Source: Acetivibrio alkalicellulosi
GTDB taxonomy: Bacteria > Bacillota > Clostridia > Acetivibrionales > Acetivibrionaceae
NCBI GenBank assembly: GCA_008125075.1
Contig: VLTH01000002.1
Location: 626,605 to 690,604, forward strand
Length of the DNA stretch: 64,000 nt
Direction: 5' to 3'
Part shown: one piece after another, positions 28,932 through 38,771 of the stretch
Layout of the letters: each line of letters opens with the position of its first letter
Position numbering within the stretch: position 1 is the stretch's first letter
Translations under genes and position numbers: made by a program
Notes under the pieces: generated by a model
The model's database searches: none
Told to the model about the DNA's origin: nothing
The model's input: only the letters and a program-made list of their open reading frames with translations

Positions 28932-29489
28932 TTGCAAAACGATGACATTTTAATAACTAATATTCTAAATGGTAATATGGATTCATTTTCAACTCTTGTA
29001 TTTAGATATGAAAACAGGATTTATAAATTTTTGATTAAACTAACTTCATGCAGAGAAGATGCTGAAGAAATCATGCAGGATGTTTTTATTAGAGTTTATA
29101 ATTATTTATATAGATATGATAGTAAATGGAGTTTTTCTACATGGATATACAGTATAGCATTTAACTCATTTAAGGATTATTATAAAAAGAAAAGAAAGTT
29201 ATCTTCTAAGAAATATGATTATCAAACTGGTGATTATTTGGAGACATGTAGTTATATGGAGGAAGATTATGAAACTAAAGAACTTTATGCAGAAGTTGTA
29301 AAACTTATTAACAGTCTTAAGTATGACCAGAAAACAGCACTTATTTTAAAACATATTCAAGGTTTTTCGTACAATGAAATAGCAAAGATATTAGGAGTAT
29401 CTTCTGATAATGCACGAATGAAGGTACTAAGAGCCAAAAAAGCAATTAGTGATGGAATTTTAAAATTAAAGAGAGGTACTGAAAAATGA
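28932..29489 (+). CDS. ECF-type RNA polymerase sigma factor
   Basis: 185 residues from a TTG start behind GAGGAGG. Region 2 is seen in FRYENRIYKFLIKLTSCREDAEEIMQDVFIRVYNYLY and WIYSIAFNSFKDYYKKK; region 4 in TALILKHIQGFSYNEIAKILGVSSDNARMKVLRAKK. There is no region 3, as expected for the extracytoplasmic-function group. It overlaps the next gene by four bases (ATGA), a membrane anti-sigma factor, so it is probably held inactive until an envelope signal arrives. Its targets are unknown; the upstream region has no obvious autoregulatory promoter. Confidence 0.92.
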   Translation: MQNDDILITNILNGNMDSFSTLVFRYENRIYKFLIKLTSCREDAEEIMQDVFIRVYNYLYRYDSKWSFSTWIYSIAFNSFKDYYKKKRKLSSKKYDYQTGDYLETCSYMEEDYETKELYAEVVKLINSLKYDQKTALILKHIQGFSYNEIAKILGVSSDNARMKVLRAKKAISDGILKLKRGTEK

Positions 29490-30613
29490 GGTGCAAATAT
29501 AATTTAGAGGATATTATAAAATATGCTGAAAAGAATCTTTGTAAAGAAGAGTCCGAAGAGATAGAGGAACATTTGAAAAGCTGTGATAAATGCAATACAA
29601 TATATAATTCTATAAACTTAACCAATCATTATGTTAATAGTAATGTTAATTATAAGGAAAGTGTTTTACATTCAATTGAAAAATCCTTGGATAAAAAAAG
29701 ATATATTAATAGAAAAAAGTGGTTATTTTCTATTGATAGGTTTATAGTTAATAACAGAAAAGTAATAAGAAGCACCCTTACAATAGCTTGCATTATCTTT
29801 ATTATGATGCTGTTTTTTAAGAATACTGAGATTGATTTTAAAGAGGTTATATTATCTTTAAAGGAAAACGTAAATTATAATGAGGCAGGAGCAGGGGATG
29901 CAAAAGAACAAGATATACCTAGTGAAAAAGATGAAGAACAAGATCTGCTTGGTGAAGAAATTAAAGAGGATGGCGTTGACGATTATATCCAGTCTCCAGA
30001 TGGAAAAATGTTCGCTAAAGTAGTAAGGAGAGATGTTGGAATTTTTGATTCTATTCTTATTACAGACAAACAAGAAGAATCTTATAAAGTAGTTTTGGAA
30101 AATATAATATATACTGGGATTAATGATTTCTATTGGGTTAATAACAACCTGATTGCTTTATGTGGTCACAAAAATCCATCTGCTAATATATATGTAGTTG
30201 TGGATGCTTACTATAAGGAAATCATTGGTGAGTATTACGGACTTGCTTTTACATGGAATAAAAATAAAGACAAATTATATTATGTAAAGACAAGTCCTCA
30301 TTTTGGGAGTGTATCCATTGGTGATAAAATAGTTGATACCGAAGGCAATGTGTACTATGAAACAGATGAAAGTGAATTACTCACAAGTTCACTTGCCATC
30401 TCAGAAGATGAACTAAACTTTGTTTTTTTTGTAAGGGAATCTAATGCATATGGATATAAGCTTGTTATAGCAAAAATGGGAGACGACAAGAAACTTAAAA
30501 AGATGGCTGAACTTAATACTTCATATGGGGAAATAAAATTTATTGACAACATTTCTTTTACCATTACTGATATTGAGGGAGGCATTAAAAAATACAGTAT
30601 AGAAGATTTGTGA
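29486..30613 (+). CDS. Membrane anti-sigma factor with zinc-finger-like N-terminus
   Basis: 375 residues. The N-terminal cytoplasmic part has the anti-sigma zinc motif HxxxCxxC (H29, C33, C36 in EEHLKSCDKCNTIY). One membrane segment lies at ~94-111. An acidic linker (QDIPSEKDEEQDLLGEE) leads to a ~230-residue outer domain with repeated strand and SPDGK-like motifs that recall TolB/beta-propeller sensors. It should bind the ECF sigma factor encoded just before it and release it on an extracytoplasmic cue. The partner assignment follows from the four-base overlap. Confidence 0.85.
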   Translation: MRCKYNLEDIIKYAEKNLCKEESEEIEEHLKSCDKCNTIYNSINLTNHYVNSNVNYKESVLHSIEKSLDKKRYINRKKWLFSIDRFIVNNRKVIRSTLTIACIIFIMMLFFKNTEIDFKEVILSLKENVNYNEAGAGDAKEQDIPSEKDEEQDLLGEEIKEDGVDDYIQSPDGKMFAKVVRRDVGIFDSILITDKQEESYKVVLENIIYTGINDFYWVNNNLIALCGHKNPSANIYVVVDAYYKEIIGEYYGLAFTWNKNKDKLYYVKTSPHFGSVSIGDKIVDTEGNVYYETDESELLTSSLAISEDELNFVFFVRESNAYGYKLVIAKMGDDKKLKKMAELNTSYGEIKFIDNISFTITDIEGGIKKYSIEDL

Positions 30614-30619
30614 AGATTC

Positions 30620-30648
30620 TTGACATGTACCTATTATTTGTTTAAAAT
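30620..30648 (+). promoter_or_regulatory. Sigma-A promoter of ileS
   Basis: TTGACA (30620-30625), 17-base spacer, TAAAAT (30643-30648), starting seven bases after the anti-sigma stop and about 30 bases before the T-box stem I. Confidence 0.75.
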
Positions 30649-30676
30649 AAATTATAAATATCAACTGAATACTTTA

Positions 30677-30969
30677 AAGACAATGATTGGAAGAGTAGAT
30701 GGTAGATTCTTATTAGAGAGCAGGCGGTTGGTGGAAAGTCTGCAAAGATATACCCTTGAAAATCACCCATGAGTCACGCCCTGAGTTTTTGCATATTATA
30801 ACTAGGGGTTGTCGGGTTAACCGTTATCTTATTGTTGGCAAACTTATTTGTAATGCAAATTTAGCTATGTATAATACACATATCTGAATTTAATCTACCT
30901 GATTTCATTAGGGTGGTACAACGTAGAAGGTTTATTCCTCTCGTCCCTTATAAGCGCGAGAGGTTTTTT
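30677..30969 (+). promoter_or_regulatory. T-box riboswitch leader of ileS with terminator
   Basis: The T-box consensus is visible as AGGGTGGTACAACG (30910-30923), just before a terminator: CCTCTCG (30937-30943) pairs with CGAGAGG (30957-30963), then T6. Upstream, 30677-30800 has the expected stem I features, including an AGAGAGCAGGCGG-type stretch. An ATC triplet at 30762-30764 is a candidate specifier codon for isoleucine. Uncharged tRNA-Ile should pair with the T-box bulge and prevent termination, raising ileS expression. Exact stem I limits and the specifier are inference. Confidence 0.9.
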
Positions 30970-31020
30970 ATTTACAAAAATATTATAAGTATTTAATCTA
31001 ATATATTGGAGGTATTGAAT

Positions 31021-34000
31021 ATGTATAAGAAAGTTTCAACTGATCTTAGATTTGTTGAAAGAGAAAAAGAAGTTTTGAACTTTTGGAATGAAAACAATGT
31101 ATTTACAAAGAGTATTGAAGGCAGGGAAGGTAGTGAGGTTTTTACCTTTTATGATGGGCCTCCTACTGCAAATGGAAAGCCCCACATAGGACATATTCTA
31201 ACTAGGGCTATTAAGGATATTATTCCACGATATAAGACAATGAAAGGATATAAGGTACTGAGAAAAGCAGGATGGGATACACATGGACTGCCTGTGGAGC
31301 TTGAAGTTGAAAAACTGCTTAATATTAACGGTAAGCCTGAGATAGAAAAGTATGGAGTAGAAGAGTTTATTAATAAATGTAAAGAAAGTGTCTGGAAGTA
31401 TAAAGGTGAATGGGAGCAAATAAGTGAGAGAGTTGCATTTTGGGCTGATATGGAAAATCCCTATGTAACATATGACAACAGTTATATTGAATCCATTTGG
31501 TGGGCTTTAAAACAAATAGCTGATAAGGATTTACTATATAAGGGACATAAAATTGTACCCTATTGTCCACGATGTGGAACTTCTCTTTCAAGCCATGAAG
31601 TGGCACAAGGCTATAAGGATGTAAAAGAAGCATCTATTATTGTCAAGTTTTTGGTAAAGGGAGAAAAACAGACATACCTATTGGCATGGACAACTACACC
31701 ATGGACATTGCCATCTAATGTTGCATTATCAGTAAATCCCAATGAAACATATGTAAAAGTCAAGTGTTCTGATGAGACCTATATTTTAGCTGAAGCACTT
31801 GCTGATACTGTTATAAAAGAGGAATATGAAGTATTGGAAAAATGTAAAGGGCAAGACCTCATTGGAATGGAGTATAAACCTTTATTTGATTTTGTGAAGG
31901 TAGATAAGAAAGCATTTTTTGTTGCAGGTGGAGATTTTGTTACTTTGACAGATGGTACAGGTATTGTTCACACAGCTCCTGCATTTGGTGAAGATGACTA
32001 TAAGGTAGGTAAAGCCTATGATTTGCCTTTTGTTCAACTTGTAAATGAACAGGGGATGTTTGTTGAATCAGTAGAGCCATGGAAAGGTATGTTTGTAAAG
32101 GATGCAGATCCTCATATTATTAATTACCTTGATAAAGGAAATATGGTCTATAATAGGCTTGACTATGAGCATTCCTACCCGTTTTGCTGGAGATGTGACA
32201 CACATCTGCTTTACTATGCACTGGATACATGGTTTGTTCGCATGACAGAAGTAAAGGAACAGCTTTTAAAAAACAATAACAGCATTAACTGGCTTCCTGA
32301 TAATATAAGGGAAGGTAGAATGGCTAATTTCCTTGAAAATGTCGTTGACTGGGGACTAAGTCGTTCAAGATACTGGGGAACTCCTCTTCCCATATGGGAA
32401 TGCCAATGTGGGCATCGTCACGTCATTGGAAGTATTGCAGAGCTTAAAGAAATGGGTGAAAATGTTCCTGAGGACATTGAATTGCATAAACCCTATATAG
32501 ACAATGTGTTCTTAGTATGTCCACAGTGTAAGACAGGAAAAATGAAGCGTGTCAGCGAAGTTATTGACTGCTGGTTTGATTCAGGCTCTATGCCTTTTGC
32601 TCAGTGGCACTATCCTTTTGAAAATAAGGAGATATTTGAAGAGAATTTTCCAGCTGATTTTATAAGTGAAGCAATTGATCAGACAAGAGGTTGGTTTTAT
32701 ACTTTACTTGCCATATCTACATTGCTCTTTGATAAGGCACCCTTTAAGAATGTAATTGTTTTGGGGCATGTAAATGACAAAGAAGGTCAAAAGATGAGTA
32801 AGCATAAAGGAAACGTTGTAGATCCCTGGACTCTCTTAGATAAGCAAGGTGCAGATGCAGTTCGCTGGTATTTTTATATCAACAGTGCACCATGGCTACC
32901 AAGCCGCTTTTATGAAGAGGCAGTTAGTGAAACACAGAGAAAATTTATGGGGACATTGTGGAATACCTATGCATTCTATGTGCTTTATGCCAATATTGAC
33001 CAGTTTAATCCTTATGAAAACAAATTGGAATATGATAAACTATCTACAATGGATAAGTGGATTATTTCAAAACTCAATACTTTGATTTCAACTGTTGACA
33101 AAAATCTTGAAAACTACCGTATTACTGAATGTGCAAGGGCAATGCAAGTGTTTGTTGAAGAACTAAGTAACTGGTATGTTAGAAGAAGTAGAGAGCGTTT
33201 CTGGCAGAAAGACATGAATCAGGATAAGATAAATGCATATATGACTCTTCACCATGTGCTGGTGCAGATATCACTAATTGCAGCACCATTTGTTCCGTTT
33301 ATTACAGAGGAAATTTACAATAACCTTGTGGTGGGCATAAACAAAAATGTTCCAGAAAGTGTTCATCTTTGTGAATATCCCGTAGCTGACAAAGAAGCTA
33401 TTGATACAGAATTAGAAAAGAATATGGATAGGGTATTAAAACTTGTGGTTATGGGGCGTGCATGCAGAAATGCTTCTAACATAAAGAACCGTCAGCCTAT
33501 TTCTAAGATGTATGTAAAGGCAAGTTTTGATATGGATGAAACTTACAAAGAGTTAATAAAAGATGAATTAAACTTAAAGGATGTTCTTTTTACTGAGGAT
33601 ACCAGTCAGTTTATCAAGTATAAGTTTAAACCACAGCTAAAAACAGTAGGACCTAAGTATGGGAAACTAGTAGGTAAAATATCAGAGGCTCTTACTAAGG
33701 TAGATGATAAGGAAGTAATGGGACACTTTAACAAAGGTGAAGCAATTCATTTGTCTATTGATGATACTGACGTAGAACTTTTTAAAGAGGATGTTTTAAT
33801 TGAGGCTGGTCAAAAGGAAGGTTTTGTAGCTGAAACAGAAAGGGATATTGCTGTTGTCTTAGACACAAACCTTACTGATGAATTAATTGAAGAGGGATTT
33901 GTACGTGAAATTATAAGTAAAATCCAGACCATGAGGAAAGAAGCTGAATTTGACGTAATGGATAGTATAAACCTATATGTTGAAGGAAATGACAAAATAG

Positions 34001-34140
34001 AAAAATTGATGATAAAAAATCAGTCCTTTATATGTAATGAGGTTATTTCAAAAGGTATCAAGACAGGAGAACTTAACGGATATAAAAAAGAATGGAACAT
34101 TAACGGGGAAAAGGTTTGGTTTGCTGTTGAAAAGGTTTAG
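31021..34140 (+). CDS. ileS: Isoleucyl-tRNA synthetase, type 2 (eukaryote-like)
   Basis: 1039 residues from ATG 31021 behind TTGGAGG. Class I signatures are GKPHIGHILTRAIKD (HIGH) and GQKMSKHKGNVVDP (KMSK). The stretch GWDTHGLPVELEVEK and the overall length fit the IleRS2 group, which is typically insensitive to mupirocin. The editing (CP1) domain is present with TTTPWTLPSNVALSV and GTGIVHTAPAFGEDDY. Cys pairs occur at CPRCGTS, CWRCDTH and CPQCKTG. It charges tRNA-Ile and edits valine. It is controlled by the upstream T-box. Confidence 0.95.
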   Translation: MYKKVSTDLRFVEREKEVLNFWNENNVFTKSIEGREGSEVFTFYDGPPTANGKPHIGHILTRAIKDIIPRYKTMKGYKVLRKAGWDTHGLPVELEVEKLLNINGKPEIEKYGVEEFINKCKESVWKYKGEWEQISERVAFWADMENPYVTYDNSYIESIWWALKQIADKDLLYKGHKIVPYCPRCGTSLSSHEVAQGYKDVKEASIIVKFLVKGEKQTYLLAWTTTPWTLPSNVALSVNPNETYVKVKCSDETYILAEALADTVIKEEYEVLEKCKGQDLIGMEYKPLFDFVKVDKKAFFVAGGDFVTLTDGTGIVHTAPAFGEDDYKVGKAYDLPFVQLVNEQGMFVESVEPWKGMFVKDADPHIINYLDKGNMVYNRLDYEHSYPFCWRCDTHLLYYALDTWFVRMTEVKEQLLKNNNSINWLPDNIREGRMANFLENVVDWGLSRSRYWGTPLPIWECQCGHRHVIGSIAELKEMGENVPEDIELHKPYIDNVFLVCPQCKTGKMKRVSEVIDCWFDSGSMPFAQWHYPFENKEIFEENFPADFISEAIDQTRGWFYTLLAISTLLFDKAPFKNVIVLGHVNDKEGQKMSKHKGNVVDPWTLLDKQGADAVRWYFYINSAPWLPSRFYEEAVSETQRKFMGTLWNTYAFYVLYANIDQFNPYENKLEYDKLSTMDKWIISKLNTLISTVDKNLENYRITECARAMQVFVEELSNWYVRRSRERFWQKDMNQDKINAYMTLHHVLVQISLIAAPFVPFITEEIYNNLVVGINKNVPESVHLCEYPVADKEAIDTELEKNMDRVLKLVVMGRACRNASNIKNRQPISKMYVKASFDMDETYKELIKDELNLKDVLFTEDTSQFIKYKFKPQLKTVGPKYGKLVGKISEALTKVDDKEVMGHFNKGEAIHLSIDDTDVELFKEDVLIEAGQKEGFVAETERDIAVVLDTNLTDELIEEGFVREIISKIQTMRKEAEFDVMDSINLYVEGNDKIEKLMIKNQSFICNEVISKGIKTGELNGYKKEWNINGEKVWFAVEKV

Positions 34141-34162
34141 TTTATGAATGTTTTATATAATT

Positions 34163-34210
34163 TTAAAGGAGATGTTTGATACTTTTTAAAGTAGCAAATA
34201 TCTCCTTTAA
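34163..34210 (+). terminator. Long hairpin after ileS
   Basis: TTAAAGGAGATGTTTG (34163-34178) pairs with CAAATATCTCCTTTAA (34195-34210), 16 bp with one G-U pair. It lies 22 bases after ileS and before the convergent response-regulator gene. The T tail is absent, so it may serve both strands weakly. Confidence 0.6.
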
Positions 34211-34330
34211 GATTACCGTATATCTAACCGAATCTTTTGCACTAAAGTTTCCAATTGCAGATTTATGTATCGGCCTGAAACTTACACTCCCTGATAGTTT
34301 GTATAATAACTCAAATATAAATATCAATTG

Positions 34331-34954
34331 CTATATACCTTCTTTTTTCTTAATCAAGTGCTTTCTTTTAACAGAATCTTTCATGCTTTTTGCCCCTAAT
34401 TTAGAAAGAATACTTCTTATTTGGTTTCTGATGGTATTGGTTGACTTTTGAGTTATATTTTCCATATCCTTTAATTTATATCCGCTTTCGAATAAACTGT
34501 AAATATGTCGTTCTGCATCAGTTAAACTTTTAAGGTATAATTCTTTTCGTAGCTCTATATGTTTTTTTGCTAAAATTTCTGTTGGTGAACATTTATTAAA
34601 AGTCTCTCGTATTGATTGGGCAATATATTTTAAATCCGATTTTAAAATATAATTACTTGCACCTGCAGTAAAGGATTTAACTATAAAATCATCTGAGTTA
34701 TAGGATGTTAACATAATTATTTTAGTTTTATATAAATCGCTAATTTCAGCAGTAATAAAAATACCATTCTTTGAAGAGCCGTTTAGACTTATATCCATTA
34801 GCACAACATCAACATCTAAACTATTAAGAAGATTTAAAGCATCTTCTCCGTTGCTTGCAACACCAACAATAGATATGTCATCTTCTTTATTTAAAATTTC
34901 TACTATTCCTTTTTGCCAATGAATATCATCTTCAATAATTACTACTTTTATCAA
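34331..34954 (-). CDS. Response regulator, NarL/LuxR-like
   Basis: 207 residues. Receiver domain ~1-118 with D9/D10, phosphoacceptor D54 (DVVLMDISLNGSS) and K105. The C-terminal ~65 residues are a LuxR-type helix-turn-helix (LTDAERHIYSLFESGYKLKDMENITQ... STNTIRNQIRSILSKLGAKS), ending in a basic tail. It overlaps the sensor kinase by 23 bases. The pair is transcribed away from the ABC transporter and peptide genes, and probably controls them or senses their product, as in bacteriocin loci. That link is inference from position. Confidence 0.88.
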   Translation of the reverse strand: MIKVVIIEDDIHWQKGIVEILNKEDDISIVGVASNGEDALNLLNSLDVDVVLMDISLNGSSKNGIFITAEISDLYKTKIIMLTSYNSDDFIVKSFTAGASNYILKSDLKYIAQSIRETFNKCSPTEILAKKHIELRKELYLKSLTDAERHIYSLFESGYKLKDMENITQKSTNTIRNQIRSILSKLGAKSMKDSVKRKHLIKKKEGI

Positions 34955-36332
34955 TTAAATCACTCCCATTAAAATATTTAGATAATATTGGAAAACTGAG
35001 AATTACCGTACAGCCTTTTATTCCATTGCTTATTATTTGAATAGAACCTTTATGTTTTTTTATAACATTATAACAGTATGTTAACCCAATACCATAATTT
35101 GCACAACTGTCTTTTGTGGAATAAAAAGGCTTTAAAATGTGATTTAAGTGTTCTTTGGTAATTCCAGATCCATCATCTTCTATTTTGAGAATATAGGTTT
35201 TACAATTTGTAACACAAGAAATATTAATTGTTCCTTCATTTTTAATTGACTCAATAGAATTCTTAAATATATTAATCAATAATTCTTTTATGTGGAATTC
35301 ATCACAATAAATCATTTGTTCTTGAATATTATTAATAATACTTATTTTTTTATTACTTTTATATTTTTCAGTCATTTTAATAGCAGTTTCTACAATTTGG
35401 TAGATATTGTTTTGTTTTATTTCAACTGAAATGTCTTTCAAGTTTGTATCAATCCTTTTTGACATTTCTAACAAATGTCCTGAAGATTGTTTTATAACAT
35501 TTAAATAATCAAAAGGTAATTTATTAGTTAATTTAAAGTTATCACCAATTAAATCAGTATATAAAAACAATTTGTTAACTTCGTTTTTTATTGTGTGGTT
35601 TATAAAAGCAGTGCTTAGTTTTATTGCATTAATTGCAGTATTAATCTCATAGTTATATATTTTAAGTCTATAATATTGAAGCCCATAAAAAATAAAAAGA
35701 TATAAAAATAATATCATGTGCAATACTCCAATAAAAACACCTATATTCCAAAGGTCTATCATTCCAAAAGAATATAATACATGATTAACTAATACTACAT
35801 AAGTAGTTTTTAAGAAAAAATATAATAGTTTAACCCAATATAAATTCTTATGTTCTATTGAAACAACATGTGTATATTTGTAAAATATAAGAATATTAGA
35901 TAGCAAATAATACATTATAGCCATAATTGTTATAATTAAGACTTGTGTTTTGTTTTGTGTATAGCCAGAAATAAATATAGATGCTGTTAGAGGTAATAAA
36001 AAACTTAGTATAAGTATTTTTTTTTCATTTTTCTTAAAAATTGACCAATATAATTGGAAGTAGTAAATTGCAAATGTGAAACAAGCAAACCAAAATATAT
36101 AGTGAAAAAAAGAATATAAAAATTCATTAATTTTATAAAAGTATAAGTGTATATTAAAAAATGCGTTTATATAATTATCATAGGAGATAATGTTCTTAAA
36201 ATATTCTGTTAGAGATGTACAAGCACTACAAAATATAATTAAACATAGACAGTAGTTTTCTTTATTTTTCCCCCCAATAGCTAAAAAAATAAGTACACCC
36301 ATAATATCAATAAAAAAACTTGCTAATAACAA
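34932..36332 (-). CDS. Membrane sensor histidine kinase
   Basis: 466 residues from a TTG start. The N-terminal ~225 residues hold about seven hydrophobic segments with short loops, like 7TM sensor modules. The kinase part has AFINHTIKNEVNKLFLYTDLI as H-box candidate, N-box ELLINIFKNSIESIKNEG, and G-boxes KIEDDGSGIT and GIGLTYCYNVIKKHKG. The ribosome site is a run of nine G (36337-36345, minus strand), an unstable tract that could alter translation if it slips. Partner is the overlapping response regulator. Confidence 0.87.
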   Translation of the reverse strand: MLLASFFIDIMGVLIFLAIGGKNKENYCLCLIIFCSACTSLTEYFKNIISYDNYINAFFNIHLYFYKINEFLYSFFHYIFWFACFTFAIYYFQLYWSIFKKNEKKILILSFLLPLTASIFISGYTQNKTQVLIITIMAIMYYLLSNILIFYKYTHVVSIEHKNLYWVKLLYFFLKTTYVVLVNHVLYSFGMIDLWNIGVFIGVLHMILFLYLFIFYGLQYYRLKIYNYEINTAINAIKLSTAFINHTIKNEVNKLFLYTDLIGDNFKLTNKLPFDYLNVIKQSSGHLLEMSKRIDTNLKDISVEIKQNNIYQIVETAIKMTEKYKSNKKISIINNIQEQMIYCDEFHIKELLINIFKNSIESIKNEGTINISCVTNCKTYILKIEDDGSGITKEHLNHILKPFYSTKDSCANYGIGLTYCYNVIKKHKGSIQIISNGIKGCTVILSFPILSKYFNGSDLIDKSSNY

Positions 36333-36393
36333 TGAACCCCCCCCCTTATTTTTTCATATGTTACGGAAACTTAAATGTCTACAAAATATATTT

Positions 36394-36483
36394 AGTGATG
36401 ACGAAAATATAACATCCGATACTATTTTTGATTAGAGTTGTTTAATACCAAACGTTCTAGGCTAAAAGTAGAAAGTAATATTG
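36394..36483. repeat. Palindromic repeat family B, copy 1
   Basis: A ~90-bp sequence beginning GTGATGACGAAAATATAAC and ending GTAGAAAGTAATATT. It aligns along its length with 60504-60592 and shares ends with the groES/groEL repeats. The two ends are inverted (AATATAAC against GTAATATT). It sits in the 533-base gap between the divergent sensor kinase and ABC transporter genes. The rest of that gap (36484-36865) is AT-rich with no recognised element; a 68-codon frame there has no ribosome site. Confidence 0.6.
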
Positions 36484-36868
36484 CATTTATATTAGTATGT
36501 CTATTTTATAAGTACTATATTTCTTAGTATACCATAATAACGATTTACATGCTAATATATATTTGCATACAAAAATTTAAATTATACAAGGATAAGTGTT
36601 TCGGGATTAATGCAACTATGAAAAATAATTATACTTTTAAATATATATTATATAGTAATGCTAATTCAATGATATTCCCCAAAAAAAATGTCTACTCAAA
36701 AACAGGAAACTGCAAAAAAATATTATTAAATATTTTAGATAAAAGCAGATATTGAAAATAAAAATATGCTCTATAAAACATAATACAGTTATTAAATATC
36801 ATGGGAAAGCTGTTATTATTAATCTTGATATTTTAAATATTCCAAACTAAAGGAGTGCTAATGAGTTG

Positions 36869-38635
36869 ATGAAGATTAATGATGAAGATAGAAAGATAGT
36901 TAGACGGCTAGTTCTATTATTCAAGCCGTATATTAAAAATATAATTGTTATAACAGTATGTATGATTTTTTCTGCGGGAATTAGCACTTTAATTCCATTA
37001 ATAAGTAAGAATATAGTGGATGAAGGATTAATTCGAAATGATTATAGTTTACTCATAAAACTTGTCATAATAGGCTTTGTATTAGTGATTGTAGATCAGG
37101 GAATTGGTTTACTAGAAACGAGATTTAGAATGTTTATTAGTTTAATGTTGCCATATGAACTATCAAAAAAAGCTTTTAAGCACTTAATAAAACTTAATAT
37201 AATGTACTTTAATGATACAAACTATGCAGAAATAATGAATAATATTAATATGGATGTATCAAATATTTCAAGAATAGCTGATAGAAGTCTATTTTATATT
37301 GTAACTCAAGTTTTTAAAATAGTAGGTGGAATTGTTGGACTAATATTGATTGATTGGAAGTTAACACTGGTAGTTTTGGCTATTATACCTGTCAAATATA
37401 AAGTTATTAATATTCTTGCTCGAAAAAGGCAGGATATGTTTACTAAATACATGGAAGTTTACGGAGACTACTCATCTTGGCAAGGAGATGTTATAGCTGG
37501 TGTAAAAGAAATTAAGCTAATGGGCATTGACAGATTAAAAGTTGGAGAATTTATTAAAAAGCAGAGAGCTATAATTAAAATAGATACAAAGATGAATATA
37601 TTGGATAAAGTTAATGAAGTTTCTGAAACAGTAATGTTTGAAATTGTTACAGGAGTTTTGTATATTATAGGTGCCTATTTTATATTGAATGCCAGATTTA
37701 CTGTAGGAGGGTTGATGGCTTTTATAACATATTGTATTTATGTTACGGCACCTATTTCAGCAATATTAAATATAGGATATAATTTTTCAGATGTACTTCC
37801 ATCGGCAAAAAGATTCTTTGAATTTCTAGATATGGAAAAAGAAGACGATGGAATAATTAATTTAAAAAGAATTGATTGTAAAGAAATACGTGGGATTTTG
37901 AAATTTGAGAATATCTCCTTTAAATACAAAGATGATAGAAAGGTGCTAAGTAATATAAACTTTGAAGTTAATGAAGGCGAAAAAGTAGCTATAATTGGAT
38001 GTAATGGTTCGGGTAAAACAACTCTAATTAATTTATTATTAAGACTATTAAAACCAGAGGGTGGGAAAATTTATCTTGATGGTATTGATATTAGTCAAAT
38101 TAAAACTAGAGAATATAGACAATTAATTTCTGTGGTAAGTCAGAATGCGTATCTTTTTAATGCAACAATCAAAGAGAATATTTATCCTTATTCAAGGAAT
38201 GATTTGAAAGTATATATATCAGCAAAAGAAAGTAATATAGATGACTTTATTCAAAGCCTTCCAGAAAAGTATGATACTTTAGTAGGTGTTAATGGTGCAA
38301 ATCTTTCAGGAGGTCAAAAGCAAAAAATTGCTATGGCAAGAGCAATTGCTAAGGATTCAAAAATACTTGTATTGGATGAAGCAACTTCAAATTATGACAT
38401 AGAATCAGAATATCAGATGATAGATTTAGTTGTAAATAAATTAAAGGAAAAGACTGTTCTTATGATTACACATAAATTGCAGGTTTTAAAAGAGGTAGAT
38501 AAAATTATATTTATAGAACATGGGAAAATTGGGGATTTAGGAACTCATGAAGAACTTTATCAAAGAAACACGGTGTATAGGGAATTAATAAGCAGTCTTA
38601 ATGACAATATGGATTATAAAGCGTGTAACTCTTAG
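36869..38635 (+). CDS. ABC exporter, fused membrane and ATPase domains
   Basis: About 588 residues; ATG 36869 is preferred, with AAAGGAG 13 bases before, though TTG 36866 is possible. Six membrane helices (~20-300) form an ABC-type exporter core. The ATPase domain (~345-580) has Walker A IIGCNGSGKTTL, Q-loop VVSQNAYLF, signature LSGGQKQKIAMARAIA, Walker B ILVLDEATSNYD and H-loop ITHKLQVL. There is no N-terminal C39 peptidase domain, so leader removal must be done by another enzyme. It lies directly before the precursor peptide gene and probably exports the mature peptide. Confidence 0.92.
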   Translation: MKINDEDRKIVRRLVLLFKPYIKNIIVITVCMIFSAGISTLIPLISKNIVDEGLIRNDYSLLIKLVIIGFVLVIVDQGIGLLETRFRMFISLMLPYELSKKAFKHLIKLNIMYFNDTNYAEIMNNINMDVSNISRIADRSLFYIVTQVFKIVGGIVGLILIDWKLTLVVLAIIPVKYKVINILARKRQDMFTKYMEVYGDYSSWQGDVIAGVKEIKLMGIDRLKVGEFIKKQRAIIKIDTKMNILDKVNEVSETVMFEIVTGVLYIIGAYFILNARFTVGGLMAFITYCIYVTAPISAILNIGYNFSDVLPSAKRFFEFLDMEKEDDGIINLKRIDCKEIRGILKFENISFKYKDDRKVLSNINFEVNEGEKVAIIGCNGSGKTTLINLLLRLLKPEGGKIYLDGIDISQIKTREYRQLISVVSQNAYLFNATIKENIYPYSRNDLKVYISAKESNIDDFIQSLPEKYDTLVGVNGANLSGGQKQKIAMARAIAKDSKILVLDEATSNYDIESEYQMIDLVVNKLKEKTVLMITHKLQVLKEVDKIIFIEHGKIGDLGTHEELYQRNTVYRELISSLNDNMDYKACNS

Positions 38636-38734
38636 TTCTTAAAGTTTTATTTGATGTGAATTTGATTTCTTCAATTTGTCCTCGAGGGATTGAAAGAATT
38701 CAAATATAAAAGCCAAATTAAGGAATAACGCAAA

Positions 38735-38749
38735 TACCTTTAAAAGGTA
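38735..38749. promoter_or_regulatory. Perfect palindrome before the precursor gene
   Basis: TACCTTTAAAAGGTA is a perfect 15-base palindrome 22 bases before the precursor start. It may be an operator or the base of a leader hairpin; another imperfect inverted repeat (TTGATTTCTTCAATT... / GATTGAAAGAATTCAA) lies at ~38667-38704. Confidence 0.4.
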
Positions 38750-38771
38750 AAAAACTAATGGGGGTGAATTT

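Noticed and set aside
34176..34451. 91-codon plus-strand frame opposite the response regulator gene
   Set aside because: Mostly antisense to a well-supported gene and begins inside the ileS downstream hairpin.
36549..36755. 68-codon plus-strand frame between sensor kinase and ABC transporter
   Set aside because: No ribosome site, low-complexity Lys/Asn/Ile composition typical of random AT-rich frames.
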